A DNA stretch of 64,000 bases from Polytrichum commune (GCA_950295325.1 OX485807.1:18943666-19007665); one strand, 5' to 3'; positions 25,291-38,415 are shown, numbered from the stretch's first letter. Notes: a model not told the origin generated them from the letters alone. A program made the numbers and translations.

Positions 25291-27580
25291 GGGTGGTTGA
25301 TTTATGAGTGGTTGTATTTTGGGGCTTTTATGCCATGCATGGGAATATTTCATTTTTTTTCTCAAGGGGGGTGTTTTGGTTTAGGTTAATTTTGACTTTA
25401 AGATTATATGGTCCAAATATGTTGGATGTGATTGTGTTGGGTATATGTGGGTTGCATGGTGGGGGACTTTGATTGTGTATGCTTATTATGGTGGTATGTT
25501 GGTTTTCTAATTGGTGTAGATATTTTGGCCATTCTGATGTGGGGTTGTATTGTATGGTGTTAGGTGGAATGGTTACTACCGTGTGTATTTCTGCATGGGT
25601 GTTGCGGAGGGGATTCTCTTATGGTTGATTATGATGATGTTTGTGGTGTTATGGTTTTTATGGGCTAACATGCGGGTCCAGTGGATTGATGTCATAACAA
25701 TTTTGAGGTTTGGGGGATGGGCTAGTCCATAACCTCTCCACTTTGACGAGTGTGCGAGTTATGTCCATCCAAAAATTATGTCTCTATTGTGTGGGGAGTT
25801 ATATTGAGTGAGTGTTGTTGGGCATGTGAGGGGCGAGGATTAGTATGAGTGTGTAATGTTATAGGTTTCTATTAGGGCTCGCAGGGTGGAGGGGTGTAGA
25901 GTTTGGTGGTTGTTATTTGGGTTATGTTTTTCTAGTTTTTTTCTGGTTTATTTTTTTGGCAAAGTCTTGTGGTGGGGGGTTTAAGAAGTGGAGCATAGTG
26001 TGTGTTTGATTTTGGTTATATGTGTCCCATAGCCATTGCAATCTTGTAAGTGGCATGTTTAAAATGTAGCTCTAATTTGGTCATAAATATTGGATTTTGT
26101 CCCTTATACTTGTATGGTAGGTTTGGTAGCAATGATATCTTTATATGGGTTGCATTCCTTGGTGGTTAGTGTGAGGTTTGGGGCTATAAAGGGTGGGCGA
26201 ATGAATCTTTAGTCCTTAGATTGCGGAAAGTTTATGCATGAGTTGTGTGTGGTTAGGATGTTGGTTTTGTGTTGGTTTTGGAGGAATTTGTGGAGTATAA
26301 ATATGCTATGCTCTAGGGTAATATTGTCATGGTGAAGGAGTAGTGAGGCTTCTACCCATTTTGTCGTGTTAATTGGGTGGGTATTCCATTGGCATAGGTA
26401 GTGTTGTTAATGGCTTTTGCTCCCCATTTGTCTTTATATGTTGTGATTTTAGTGCTTATTATGGCTTGTAATGGTTTCCGGGTTGTGGGGTCCACTTGGT
26501 TATGGGTGCTTGTGAGTGGGGTGTGTATTGGTATTTGTTGTGGGGGAGGGTTGTGGGTTGTGGGTTGTGGGTGGTTTTCTGGGAATAGTAGCCAAGCTTG
26601 TGCTAGGGCTTCCTTGATTAGCTTTGAGGCAACTTTGAATTTTTGTTTGAATTCCTTGGGGGATAGGATTTGTTGAGTGTCTGGGTTTTGGATTTGGTTG
26701 AGGGTAGTGATGTTGTGCGTGTGCAATTTGTTGAGGTATCTTCTAGTGGTTTGTTTTTGGTTTTGGGAGAAGAGGACGTAGCCTGCGTTTTGTGCCCATG
26801 CAAGTTCTATTGCTGATTGTTTTATGGGTTTTTTAATTTTTTATTGTTTGTTATTATTTTTATGTTGGTGTGTACCTGAATTTCATATTATCTTTCAAGT
26901 AGGTATAATGCGCGAGCTGTGGGTGATCTTGCACATGCTTGGTATTTTAGGCGCAGGAGGTGGTAGGACCCTCCATATTTTGCTATGATATATTTGGTTA
27001 GGCCTTGGTAGATTTGGCCTAATTGGCCTTGGTCGTTGAGGGCGTTTAGTAGTTGTTTACCAATACAGTTGATGTAGTTGGGGAGGATGGAAGTGGTATC
27101 AATGCCAAATTCCTTGTTGGAGAGGTGGGTCAATATGTTTGTTGTGCTATTGGGTAAATTACATATCTCTTTAGTTAGTTTACTGAGGATTTTATCGAGT
27201 TTCTTGATGTTTAGTTTAGAGAATGGGATTGCGTAGTAGGGGTAGGCTATTCATGGTTTGATTTCTGTGTTTAGGATGTGGAATCTTTTGTTTAATTGTG
27301 GTAGGGGATGACATTAATAGTTTGCTTTGTTTTTTTGGCTTTGTTCATGGTGGTGTTTTTTTGGATGCTCCATTTGAGTGAGGGGACTAGGTGGATGCCG
27401 AGGCATGTGTATGGTATGTTTTGTGTGAGAATAGGGAAAGGTTTATTTTTGAAGTGGATATGTTGTGCATGTATGTATGTTTTGAAGGTAGTGGGTTTCA
27501 AGTTTGATTTGTTTGGGCATCTTATAATTGCACACTTAGAGAGGTTAAGGTCTAGGTGTGCACGTTCTGAGAATTTTCCA

Positions 27581-28320
27581 ATTCATAATAGCACTTATTG
27601 CCATGACGATGACTTTTGTCAAAGAGAGAGATGTAGAATTGTCATCTTACACCTCCACAAGGACAAATATGAATGACTAACGACCACAATTTGACATGGG
27701 ATACCAATGATATTGGTGGTATTTGCAATAACGTTTGTCTTATGAAAGATGGCTCCTCTATACACACAAAAGTTCATGCCATGAAGAAATCATCACATGA
27801 TAAGCATCCATTGCATACCATAATTGCGTACGGTTGAGAGTAGAACTAATCAAAACATGTTAGCTTCTAGATAGGATGGCCCGGACTTGCACAAAACGAG
27901 ATGAAAAGAACGGCTTCAACTTTGGATTGTTTTTTGTAAAAATAAAAGTAGAATATATCTTGTCATTGTCAAATCAAATCTAGAAGACCAATGTATTATT
28001 AGGGACTTGAACATTATTCAGAAGGACAAGTTTGAATTTAACCCTCTTTAGCAAAAACTCATAGTTTGAAACCAAGAGGTAAAGTGTAGGCAAATTGAGA
28101 AACACTTATGAAATTGTGTATCATGAGTACACGATACAACTTGGTGCCAAGCTCACAAGGACAAACGTAATGGAGGGGGAAGTGTTGGTTGCTTCAACAT
28201 TGGCAATGGTGCCAAGTTGCAAGGAGGCTTGAGGATTTGCTAAGCATGGTGGAGCAACCTTGAACCCTGCTTGGCTTGACAATTGTACAATTGTCACCAA
28301 GTTTTTTTTATTTACATGAA
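27581..28320. other. Intergenic DNA between the LINE and a short tandem repeat
   Basis: No gene, repeat family or RNA signature recognised. The LINE junction is near 27565-27580. Confidence 0.35.
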
Positions 28321-28462
28321 ACACTAGTAGTATGATACCAACATGACAACATCAAGTACTATTATTTGGTGCATATTGGCTATTTAATGAAACATTAGTA
28401 GTATGATACCAACATGACAACATCAAGTACTAAAATTTGGTGCGTATTGGCTATTTACCACC
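28321..28462. repeat. Two-copy 71-bp tandem repeat
   Basis: Two adjacent units begin aca(c/t)tagtagtatgatacca and include tggtgc(a/g)tattggctattta. The anchor is at 28321 and 28392. They differ at only a few positions, so the duplication is recent. Confidence 0.8.
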
Positions 28463-30947
28463 CATTTCTTTTGTTGTTGATGATACCAAATATGGTTATG
28501 TGCTACCACAACAAATGACTAACACCTATGACTTCCAAAGCATATTCACATCCTCAATTGGCAAACCCTATGGTACTTCTTGCTATGAATTAATAAAGAA
28601 CACATTTCTTGTTGTTGAACTCAACATATCCATAATGAAGATAGATGTATAAGGTGGATGGGTCTTGAATGGTTACTTCTTCTAACTAGCCCACTTTTCC
28701 TAGGATATAAAACAATTGATGATACGAGATAGTTTGCAAATCCAAACTGAGAGCTCATGTAAGTTTCTCATTCATTATCAAAGTGAAGATTCTTGTGCAC
28801 ATTGAACAGTTGTCTAGCCACTACAAACCACTCAATGTAAATATCCGGTTAAAAATAAGTAAACCAGACCGGGCACATCTACCTTACAGCTATCGAATGG
28901 CGTGCTATGAGATTGGTTCTTTCCTACCTCTTTAAAGACATCCAAAATCTGAGTACCATTTATGACAATTGGGCATTGAGTTAACTCATAGCATTGACTG
29001 CCAAATTAAAATGTTGATGAACCCTACATTTCTTAACATTGTTGAGGAACTTGCAATGGTTCTGATTTAGTTCTGTGTGTGCTGTAGTTACAAGTACCAA
29101 GTTTCAACCCCTCTCAGTTCTTCCATCAGTGAGTCAAGCATTTTCTCTGACCCTAACTGCAGTCTCATCTTGAGACATAATCTCATTTACATGTCCACTC
29201 GAAGTGCATTTCTACAGAGCATACATACTACCTACTGTACAACTTTCACTTTGAATTTACAGTGTTTACAGTCAGCCATTCTACTCCATAATGCAGAGAT
29301 TGAGACAAACCTTGAAAGAGGTTACTTGTGAAATTTGGAACCACAAATATTACAACAATGAATCTTTTTTGTACAGTCTGAAACCACTTCCCAATTCTTT
29401 CTATCACCCTGTTTTAACCACAACGGGTCCTCGTGCAACTCTGTAGTACCTACAGTTTTGGATCAAGGACAGAAAAAAAAAATCCTGCCATTGAATGTTG
29501 AGAACCATAAGTGGCTGCAAAATAGAAACAATGAACAGTGAGAAAAGACATGGAACACACATACTTACATTGGAGACCTACCAGTACAGATCTGCTGCCT
29601 GCACAAAAGCATCATGTTAGCAAGGCCAGAGGATAAGGTTAAGCTTTCTTCTCTAACCAACACTTGTAGGTCACCTCCATCCACGGATGTCTACACATTC
29701 CTCATTGTTAGAGTGTACTGACCTATGTGTGAACCTCAAGGATTGGAGATTTTAACATCTTAGCTACAGAACAGCTCAGGTTTATTCAATCTCAAAGATA
29801 GTGAAAGCAGGAAATATATGCCTCATGTGTGACGTATAAGGGAACAAAATGCAGATGTCCACTTTGAAAGCTGAGATCATACAGAGTATTTAAATTTGGT
29901 CACAAAATATTGACCACAGTCAACATTCTTTGCATGTAAGCTTCGAGTGTGCCGGATGTAAATCTTGTGAAGTGTGGATTCCCAAATATTTGAGCCCCAC
30001 ATTGTAAACTCAGAAACTCTGGTCAGGTATGTACAAGGCAAGGCAGCACTCACCACCAGCAAAGAATTTCTTTTCTGAGGGATTCACAATCGACTAGACC
30101 CCTAATAGTAAGATTGGGAAATCTGTGACTCGTTGGAAAGGTGTCCTCTCCACCCCTCTCTGAAGAAGCCTTCCGGAAGGATGGGACGGACAGACACTAA
30201 TAGGAAAAGCTAGAGACTGATATTTTTTCCAGCCCCTGACTGCATCAGTGCCCTGTTCGTTAGAAGACCTAGACTAGTCCTGACATTCAAATTGAGGCTC
30301 AGGAGAACTCAAAAGTCACAACTGACACCAAAGCTTCTGGAGTCTCACAAGTTCTCATCATGACCTCAGTGCACACTTTGTGTTGCAACAAAATATGACC
30401 TTTTGAAGTACTCTACCAACTATTCTTGGAGTAGTGTCCCTACATATAAATCCTCAACAAATTACCATAAAATGATACAACAATTGACGTGATTGGCACA
30501 ACTTTGTAATAACACACATGTTCTGCACACTTCAGAAGGAAGGCTCCAAACATTGAGTCTGATCACTGCAAGCACAACAAGCACAACATCATCAATTAGT
30601 GATGACATTAGCCAACTGGTAATCATTGGGGTAACCAACTTCGATACCTTCTCCTGGTCACCATGAGCAAAAATAGGATGACATTTGGCAAAATCATGTT
30701 CAGCAGACGCAGAACCAGAAAAAAATTACATGCATGCATATGACTGAGCTTTAGTAGCAACGTACCATCCTTAAAATCCAAGAGTACACTCTAGTAACCA
30801 TTTTCTCCTCTACTTGGGTTAAGAAGTCCACTCTGCAACCACAACGAAAACATTATTAAAAGAGTACTTGCAGAGCAAGTAGTACATACATGCACCACCT
30901 TCATACAATCACTCTTAAAACATCACAAAAGCTTGCAAGTCACTTGC
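28463..30947. other. Probable downstream part of the homeobox gene, exons unresolved
   Basis: The base composition and frequent acceptor- and donor-like strings on the minus strand look like transcribed intron/UTR sequence. Candidate pieces are a 17-nt segment at about 29590-29606 flanked by tgtgcag and gtaggt, and a 36-codon open segment ending in TGA near 29910-30020 (FTRFTSGTLEAYMQRML). Neither can be joined in phase with certainty. Part of 28740-28830 resembles 14210-14330, a dispersed repeat. Confidence 0.3.
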
Positions 30948-32656
30948 CTTTCTCTTTTTTTTCTCCATTGACATGAATTCCTTTCCCCACTTGCTCTCCA
31001 CCCCAGTTCTCTCGCTGTAGTTCTCAGATCCACCTTCTCTGCTGCCCCCTGCAGTGTATGAATGAGGTCCTGCAAACGGACACCCAAAAGATAGTAAGGT
31101 GCACTGGCCTGATGTGGTCACTCTTCTTAATTGAACACCTATATTTGAGTGGTGTATGGCAAGGATAGTAGTTAACAATGGACACCAAAAAGAAACATGT
31201 TATGATGAGATGGGACTATGTCCTCACAATACAGACACCATTCTAGGTAGAATAGTTAACGCAATTGGCAGGGCATATGTGATCAATTAAGGAGGACGAG
31301 AATTCCCACTTTGACCTCTCATAACTTTTGCATCTCATCTCCTATTCAGAAACTCGAAATGACAATCTTTGGAAACGTAATTGCTAACAAGGTAAGACAA
31401 TTCCTGATCTGATCCAATGGCCAAAATTGTCTGTGGAGTTGGATGTGTCCACAATAGGGCCACACACCTCAATACTAATGAGAAGAAGCATGGCCACTTG
31501 AGGAGTATCCAGTACAAGAAATTTACGAAGGGAAAGTCTTGAAATAACCTAGGACAACAGAAACTTGCACAAGTCAGCACTCTAGTTCAGTAAGAGCACA
31601 AATAATACCTTCACTTGTCATATGCTCCTGGAAGGCTCCTGGTGGCAGGGGATCGAACTCAAAACCTAATGGTGGCCCATCTTCATGAAGAGGTCCACAC
31701 AACTGGCTCTCCACAGCTAAAATGGCAGCCCGCTCAGCAGCAGCCTGGGCATTGATTTTCGGCTTTGGACCTGGTTTCCGTGGGGGCTTACTTGGATCCC
31801 TGGGTACCCTTGGTCCCTTTGGTCCAGGTTTCCTCTTCGGTCCTGGTTTGTTTTTGACTGGCTCTTGGTGACCACCATTATGCACCTCGACAGCACCACC
31901 ATTCATGTGCTCCACAATCAAAGCTTCATCATCTCGTTCCTCAGCAAGAACTCGGGCAGGGTACCCATCCTCTGAATCATCATCATCTTCCCTGCTGTTC
32001 AGATCAATTTCCCCTTTCTTCCCAGACCAGATATTTGCGATATCAACTTTGCTCCGCTTCGCATAGAATGTCAACTTGTCATCCTCTATTCCATCACGCC
32101 TATCTTTATAACGTCGGTGTGTGAACCATATCTGCAGCTGCTTCTCAGACAGGCCAAGCTCCCTACTAAGAACTATTCGAGAAGCCTCAGAAGGGTATTT
32201 ATCAGCTGGAGAGAAATGAAACACAGATAGACTAATGGTCAGATATTATAACAACGAAAACAACAACATATATATTACAACAACATCAGATGTACTTCAA
32301 CATATATGAACTCCACCTTATCAAGAAGGGACCTAGTATGCCACTATAGCCTAAGATGAACACTACATTCTGAGTGAAGCTGACTCCTTTTCACTCGACA
32401 TTCTTATCATAGAAGGTCATGATTGTAAAACACAACTGGAAAGACAGTGGAGAGAGATAAGTGCTGCGATAATGAAGATTATACATAATGAATAACAGTC
32501 ACACATATTCTAGCTTTTTCTAGGACATACAAAGATCTTGTCCTTACCTGCATATGCTCTCTCCAAAAATTCAGTCTGTGAGGGACTCTTCTTCTTTCTA
32601 GATATGCCTTTCTGCTTGCCTGGAGAAGGAATTGGCGAAGTATCATCGGATGCCAT
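30948..32656 (-). CDS. RLT: RINGLET-type homeobox protein (N-terminal part)
   Basis: Plant RINGLET proteins are homeobox/DDT regulators that partner ISWI chromatin remodellers in the nucleus. Exons on the minus strand: 32656-32548 (ATG at 32656), 32205-31609 and 31069-30948, all in phase. The homeodomain is about residues 20-78: KKKSPSQTEFLERAYADKYP, then the recognition helix QLQIWFTHRRYKDRR with the invariant W, F and R. It continues into an acidic stretch, AT-hook-like KPGPK repeats, and LHEDGPPLGFEFDPLPPGAF, a hallmark of this family just after the homeodomain region. The third exon ends at AAG followed by GCAAGT, a consensus GC-AG donor. Full-length family members run past 1500 residues with DDT and WHIM domains. 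I found neither in this window, so the gene is either truncated or has distant or unresolved exons. Confidence 0.8.
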
Positions 32657-34639
32657 TGCCACCAATTAAAGACCAGTTGTCACCTCATCTCACAAAGCCC
32701 TGGAACACAACACCAACCCAGGCATTATAAAAAAACTTTCAACCATGTCAAACTTGTAAAAGTAGAGCGTACATGTGGTTGATGCATGTAGTCTGCATGT
32801 CTAACCCATTAAACTCATGAACCATTACCTTCACGACATCTTTTCAACAACATCAATGTTCATCCAAGGGCATCCTATTGTCGTTACTTCTAGCACTGTT
32901 GTCTTAAAATCAGCCACAAAAGTAGCAATTTCAAGTCTCTGTTCTCGTTCCAACCCATATGTGACAGAATTTGCACAGAAACTAGACAGGAATCACTCAA
33001 AACCCCAGAAATCAAGTCAAAGCCACCAAATTTTGAAAGCAAGACCTCCCTACACAAGCTTTGACACTCAAACACTAAAACTTAATCAAATTAAGAGGAG
33101 CTTCAAATGCACGGGCAAGCTTTATCCGAGAACAGTGCTGATTGGTGATAGGAATTGCATTGGAAGTTATTGAATGAAATCGTTCAAAGCCATGTAGCCT
33201 CATATAAAAAGGCTCCTCAACAATGCTGGTCCTCACATTCACGAAGTGTGTAGGTTGTCTCAAGAACTACAATGAGGTCACAGAACTGCTCAAAATAAGG
33301 AAAAAGGAAAAGAAAAAAAATAGACACTGCTAGATGATAGGATTTATAAGTTCCAGTTGCCAACCCAGTCTTATCCCTAGATTTTCAGGTTGGAAGATCA
33401 CCTAGTGCCAGCAGGTACATTGATCACAGCAGTGAAACCCAGTCGCAATCTGAAGACCGTTTGCTATGATAAATCCTTCACCAGTGTTGCACTATTTCCT
33501 AATTGCATACGCTGCTCCACCTCTTGCTCATCTGCACCGAGGTCAGCAAGATTTAGAAGTTGGAAGGTAGACTCCGACATCAGGACATAATGGATTCAGA
33601 GCTACACTCCAAGTTCTATCATGCAACCTTTGTTCAAAAGCATATTGAAATCAGCGATGGTAGCAGTAGTTCAGATTCAATGATGTTATTAGTCACTCTA
33701 AACAACAACATACTCATACTCAGGCTCCAAGGGTAGATACCTCAGTTGGAAGAGAAACTGAACGGACTACGTTGCAGGTTTGACCACATCCTCAGTCTGC
33801 AAGACCACTGACCATGTCAATTGCAAAACCTGAAAGAGATAATTGAGCACTAATTCAAGAACCTGGACATAATATATAACATCCAATCGCCTACATATCA
33901 TCATCATCATCATCATCATCCCCTAGTCATATGCAATCAAGACCTTTTGGAACCAATTCTAAATCATCACATGCGTTGGCATGTGCCTGCAAGCAAAACC
34001 AAAAACAAAATCCCCCGCAGTATCTAGAACAAGCGACCGATGTATGTACTACACACAGAAAAAGGGAATCTTCCAAAACAAGGCTCTACCCACAAGCTTA
34101 AACTGCAATAAAATTACACACAGAATCATCGACGCCACATATCCCAGCTCAATTACATAAAAGAGCACGAAATCTCTCCTGGATGCACACATTCACATCA
34201 TATCCCACCCCACCCCACCCCAACCCATCCTTCCACCACCTTCTCAATCCAATCCCTCTCACCATATCCCACCACCCACTGCAATGCAAGCTACATGGCT
34301 CCCACGACATTAAAAAACCACACCAAACCACATAACTTCGCTTACTCAACTAGAACACCCAATTGCCCGCAACCCTAAGCCAACACAGAAAGCGAAATTC
34401 CTTCACCCCGCCCTAACCATCCCTACCCCTCGAATTCTAGCAACCCACAAAACCCAGGTGTCGATCTAAACCCTCACCACACCTCGCCTAACCCCAAAGA
34501 TCGCCGGAAATTGGACGATCTTCACCCGCAGTACCCCATTCCGCCCCAACCCATTTCCGGGTAGAAATTGGGGTTAGGTGTTCTCGTAGTAGCCGCAACG
34601 GCACTTTGTGCGCATGTGAGAGCGAGCGTGTAGACTCAC

Positions 34640-34780
34640 CTGGAAGGACGTGTTTGCGTCATAGCCGGGAGCAAGCAGGCAAGCAAGCAGGCAAGCAAGG
34701 CGAGGAAGGAAGGAAGGAAGGAAGCGAGGAAGGCGAGGAAAGGAAAGAGAAGAAAAAGCAGGCAAGGGAAGGGTAGGGCA
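34640..34780 (-). other. Probable 5' untranslated exon of the homeobox gene
   Basis: On the minus strand a strong donor CCAG/GTGAGT occurs at 34640/34639. A matching acceptor (gttccag at 32700) lies 43 nt upstream of the ATG at 32656. The sequence before the donor is CT-rich with cttcctt repeats, as is common in plant leaders. The transcription start is not identified; it probably lies within ~34650-34800. Confidence 0.5.
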
Positions 34781-34789
34781 GGGTTGCTA

Positions 34790-35270
34790 CTGCCTGTGTG
34801 TCTGTCTTTCTCTTTGTTGTGTCTGTGTGGGGAGTTGGTCGTCGGTTTGGGTTTGGGTTTGGGTTTTGGTTTGGTTTGGTTTGGAGGAGTTTGGGTTTGG
34901 GTTGTGTGTAGTGTGGGTGTTTATTGTTTGTTTGTTTGTTTGTTTGTGGTTTTTTTGTTGGTGTGCTTTCGGAAGTAGTAGTATGCCTTCCTTGTGTATG
35001 GTTGTTCTGTTGTGCTGTTGCTGTTGCTGTGCTGTGCTGTGTTGTGCTGTTTCGTTGTTTCTCTGTTTCTTTCTCTGTTTCTTTGTTTCTTTGTTTGTGT
35101 GTGAAAGTAAGTAAGTTTGTGATGGTGATGATGATGATGTATGTTGTGATGGTATGTGCTGTGGTAGTATGTGCTGTGGGTGCTGTGTAAGAAAGTTAAG
35201 TAGTTGGACGTTGTAGATTGGGTTCAGTCGTGGGGAGTCGCAGTAGAGTAGAATAAAGGTAGGAATAGTA
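34790..35270. repeat. Low-complexity GT/GTTT-rich block
   Basis: Contains tandem gggttt, tttg, gctgt, tttc-tg and gatgat runs. Three overlapping plus-strand frames of 64-95 codons rich in Cys, Val and Phe arise from the simple sequence and are not genes. It sits just upstream of the homeobox gene's likely promoter on the opposite strand. Confidence 0.7.
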
Positions 35271-35299
35271 TAGTAGGAGGAGGGAAAAGGCTAAAGGGC

Positions 35300-35450
35300 T
35301 GCCTACTTCACACACACACAAAACTGAGAGCCCGTGACCATTCACACTTCAAGCACTTCTCATTGGTGCAAAACGCGGAGCCGGTCCAAATTCACCTCAA
35401 ACTACGCTTCAGGGTACTGACTGCTGCATGCATGTACACACGAACCTGCT
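35300..35450 (+). repeat. Left-end relic of the GGGCCACTTCACACA element
   Basis: Retains acttcacacacacacaaaac, gagagcccgtgaccatt, acttcaagcacttctcattgg and agccggtccaaattcac in the order seen in A1. No right end follows, so it is truncated. The DNA just after it (35450-35600) is related to 51430-51560. Confidence 0.65.
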
Positions 35451-35559
35451 GAGTTTGAGAGATAGCGTGTTCAAATTCAAGACTCCAGGAAAACTACCGA
35501 TCCATTGACACCAATTTACAGAATATTCCCCGAATTAATGAAGGCAAACCGAAAGATGC

Positions 35560-35880
35560 CAACATGTAAGTGGTGGTTGGTGTTGGAAACACTAGGATGT
35601 CCACCGCTTATCAAGGGTGCCAAAAACCCAACTTTTTCCTGGCCGATGCATTGGGTTTTTGGTTTTCATGCAAAAAAACCCAATTTTTGCGAATAAAACC
35701 ATGGTTTTATTCCAACACTTGGCACTTGGCAATCGGCACCATCATTGGCAGACATTGGGCCCTCTGCCCTATAATCTCAACTTATCCGTGATAAAACCGG
35801 ACTTTGCTTGATCTCAAATGATTGGGTTCTTGTTTTTTTTTTTTAAAAAAAACCTATGAAAAATCCAATTATAAAAAACC
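35560..35880. repeat. Palindrome cluster
   Basis: Includes the perfect 22-base palindrome centred on ccatgg at 35691-35712, the facing pair ccaaaaaccca/tgggtttttgg around 35621-35663, and a poly-T/poly-A foldback at about 35821-35870 with attggg/ccaat ends. No coding potential. Foldback or MITE remnants are the likely explanation. Confidence 0.65.
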
Positions 35881-38415
35881 ACGCAGTGCCAGCCTTGGCA
35901 ATTATGCCCACTAATCTCCTCAAACATTGGTTGACCCCACCACCTAACCCAAAGAGGAACCTCAACCTGCTCATTATCCCTCCCGGCTCCCGTCATTGTC
36001 ACCCTCCCAGCCCACCGCACCCCACCAAACTTGTTATTTTCCCAAACATAACCACATCCCACTCAAATATAGGTGTCCAATTGAGGAAGTAACTCAATTA
36101 GGCACATCTATCTTAGTGTGAAATGATTAGTACATCAAAATCGTGCATGTAGTCATTTACCTTGTTATTTTTGGAGCTCATATGAATATCTTATTTGTTA
36201 TCAATGTGAAAATTCTCGTGGTCATACAGTGAAATTAGGAACATCTACAATACATTAGGGTCCAATTCCAAGAAACTTGGGGTCCAACATGCCGCTTAAT
36301 GATGGACCTTATTTGTGGACTCATATTGGTTTCTCAACGTAGGAGGGGTGCTTTCTTTGATCGGGGACAACCAATATTGACGATAGTGTGATGCCACATG
36401 AATGTCACTTCATTTTTCATACCTTGAACATGGATTCCAGTCTAAACTCCTTGGATTCCAAATATGCTCTCGCCCACTAGGAATATTCAATACTAAATTT
36501 GACAAGCTTTCATCCAAAGCATTGATTATTGAGAGCTTGACAATCCTCAAGCTAGGCTTAACAATTTGAGGAAGCATGTTAAAAAGTGAGATATCAAAGG
36601 AGGTATGGTATTGCCAAATGGAAGAAGAAAACCTAAAATAATGAAAGTCATAACAAACTAAAAAGAATGCTTGATACCCCATTGATTCTTTGGTCAATGT
36701 CCATGCCACGTCTTGCTAACTCAATTGGAGGGTGTTGACTCCAATGAATGCTTGCCATTTCATTACAAACTTTGCATGAACATCAAAGATGTTTATTTTG
36801 GTAAAAAGTGAAATAATTTTTAATGTTCATGTAAAAATGGCCTTTGTACTCACATTGCATGTCAGTTTCACATTTAGACACTCTCTTAATTTTCATGAAT
36901 TCTTTGCATATATGTGTTCAAAAACATGGGACAACTTAGATATTCCAAATGCAAGGTGGGCTAGCCTACTGTGGTTTGCACATGTTGGCATGATAATTGA
37001 TGAAGGTGCTCAACTATTGAGTTGTTCCCATCTAGTGGATTGCACAAGCATTTCGCTCATTCTCTAAGTGAATTTGATTGGTCAAAGGTCTTTTTTAGGG
37101 GGTAAAACATGACATTTTCTTGTACATCATTTCTTCAATTGCTATAATCCCATTTTAATCTCAAAACTTGTTTATGAAAATTCCACAACCAACATTGAGT
37201 GAAATACACTCAAAACAACCCGTTCGTAGGCTCAAGAAGTTACCAGTTAAGGAAGCACGAATTGGCCATGCTCAACGTGAGATAGCAAGGGGAAAATGGT
37301 ATTGCCTAAACCCTACCTAAAAAAGAAGAAGGAGAATACGTCACAAACCAAAGAATGTTGGGGTCCCGCACAACAAGAGCTTGAACTCCTTACATCCTTA
37401 AGCGACCTCCTTGAATGATGGAGCTTAGGAGGTTGACCAAGAATTTCTTATAGTCGTTCCATAAAGATGCAATCTAGGCATTGTAAACTTGATAAAATAC
37501 CTAAACTTCAAGTTGAAAGCTCAAGTATAAAGTGGGACTTGGGTGAACAACCATGAGTAAGAGGTTGTGTGCCAATGAGCAGGCTTTCAATTTGCAAGCT
37601 CTCAACCTCTCTAGTGTGAAAGTGGGATTAACTTACTTCCAAACGAGGGCAAGGGAGCTTAATCTTCCACTTCTCATGAGTTCAATTTTTGGTTTTTGAC
37701 AAGTTTCATCCAAAGCTCAAAGATCCAAGCTTTCATTAGTATGAGTGAGTATACACTGATGAATGAGCCTTATGTGCCTTCTTAATCTTGCATCTCTGGC
37801 CAATGATAAATCATAATTCATCTTCCTCTTTTTATCAATTACCAATCACGTGTGTAAAATGGGCTTTATATGACAAGGCTTATAGTTAAGAATATACACT
37901 AAACAAGACAAGTTTTACCATAAGATCAAGCTGCGCACTCAAAATAGACACCATTCTAGGTTCGATAGTTAACACAATCAAGAGGACCCATGTGATCATA
38001 CAAGAAATATAATCTTCACTTTAATCCCTTACAACGTCTGCAACTGAACTCCGATTTTGAAACTTGAAATGACTATCTTCATGATCTACAATTGCAAATG
38101 GGGTGAAACGATTCCCAGTCCAATCCAACGGCCCAAATTATAAGGAGGTCAAAGCATGCACCCATAATAGAGTTTTCTGCATAGGCAGTGGTCAATTTAC
38201 AAGATAGAGACAGAGAGGCTTGATTGAACAGTACGTGAAGTACTAAATTCTAGAACCTGAATCTAGCTTGCGACAGAAATGCATTTGGGATTAAATATAG
38301 GATACAAGATTTTTGAAAATCCCCTGTTGCTGTTTGAGTGTACATTCGTTATGTGGGCCCTCATAATATAAACACGGGATGCTCCAACCTTGTGCAAGGA
38401 GACTTAGGCACTGCA
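35881..38415. other. Repeat-rich intergenic DNA
   Basis: No gene recognised. Holds two members of the dispersed repeat R1, one inverted near 36060-36245 and one direct near 37880-38150. The frames of up to 99 codons (e.g. minus 36410-36709) have no domain. Confidence 0.4.

Larger units (their letters stand above)
23440..27580 (-). mobile_element. Non-LTR retrotransposon (LINE), 5'-truncated and mutated
   Basis: Read on the minus strand, the order is: end of the reverse-transcriptase palm/thumb (LDLNLSK and CLGIHLVPSLKW, ~27575-27292), RT connection (~27133-26352), RNase H (~25290-24410), and a cysteine-histidine C-terminal region (~24170-23532). The element starts just after where the FADD box should be, so it lost its endonuclease and most of RT, the usual 5' truncation of target-primed integration. 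Frameshifts and stops break it into several frames. I see no clear poly-A tail and could not fix the 3' end. The inner region is very low in CpG, fitting methylation-driven decay. Confidence 0.8.

Noticed and set aside
30640-30730. Open minus segment reading SAEHDFAKCHPIFAHGDQEK before a GTATCG donor
   Set aside because: No AG acceptor precedes it in the right place, so it cannot be joined to the homeobox exons; kept only as a note.
34784-35190. Overlapping Cys/Val/Phe-rich plus frames
   Set aside because: Produced by GT- and GTTT-rich simple sequence; three frames are open at once, which marks low complexity and not coding.
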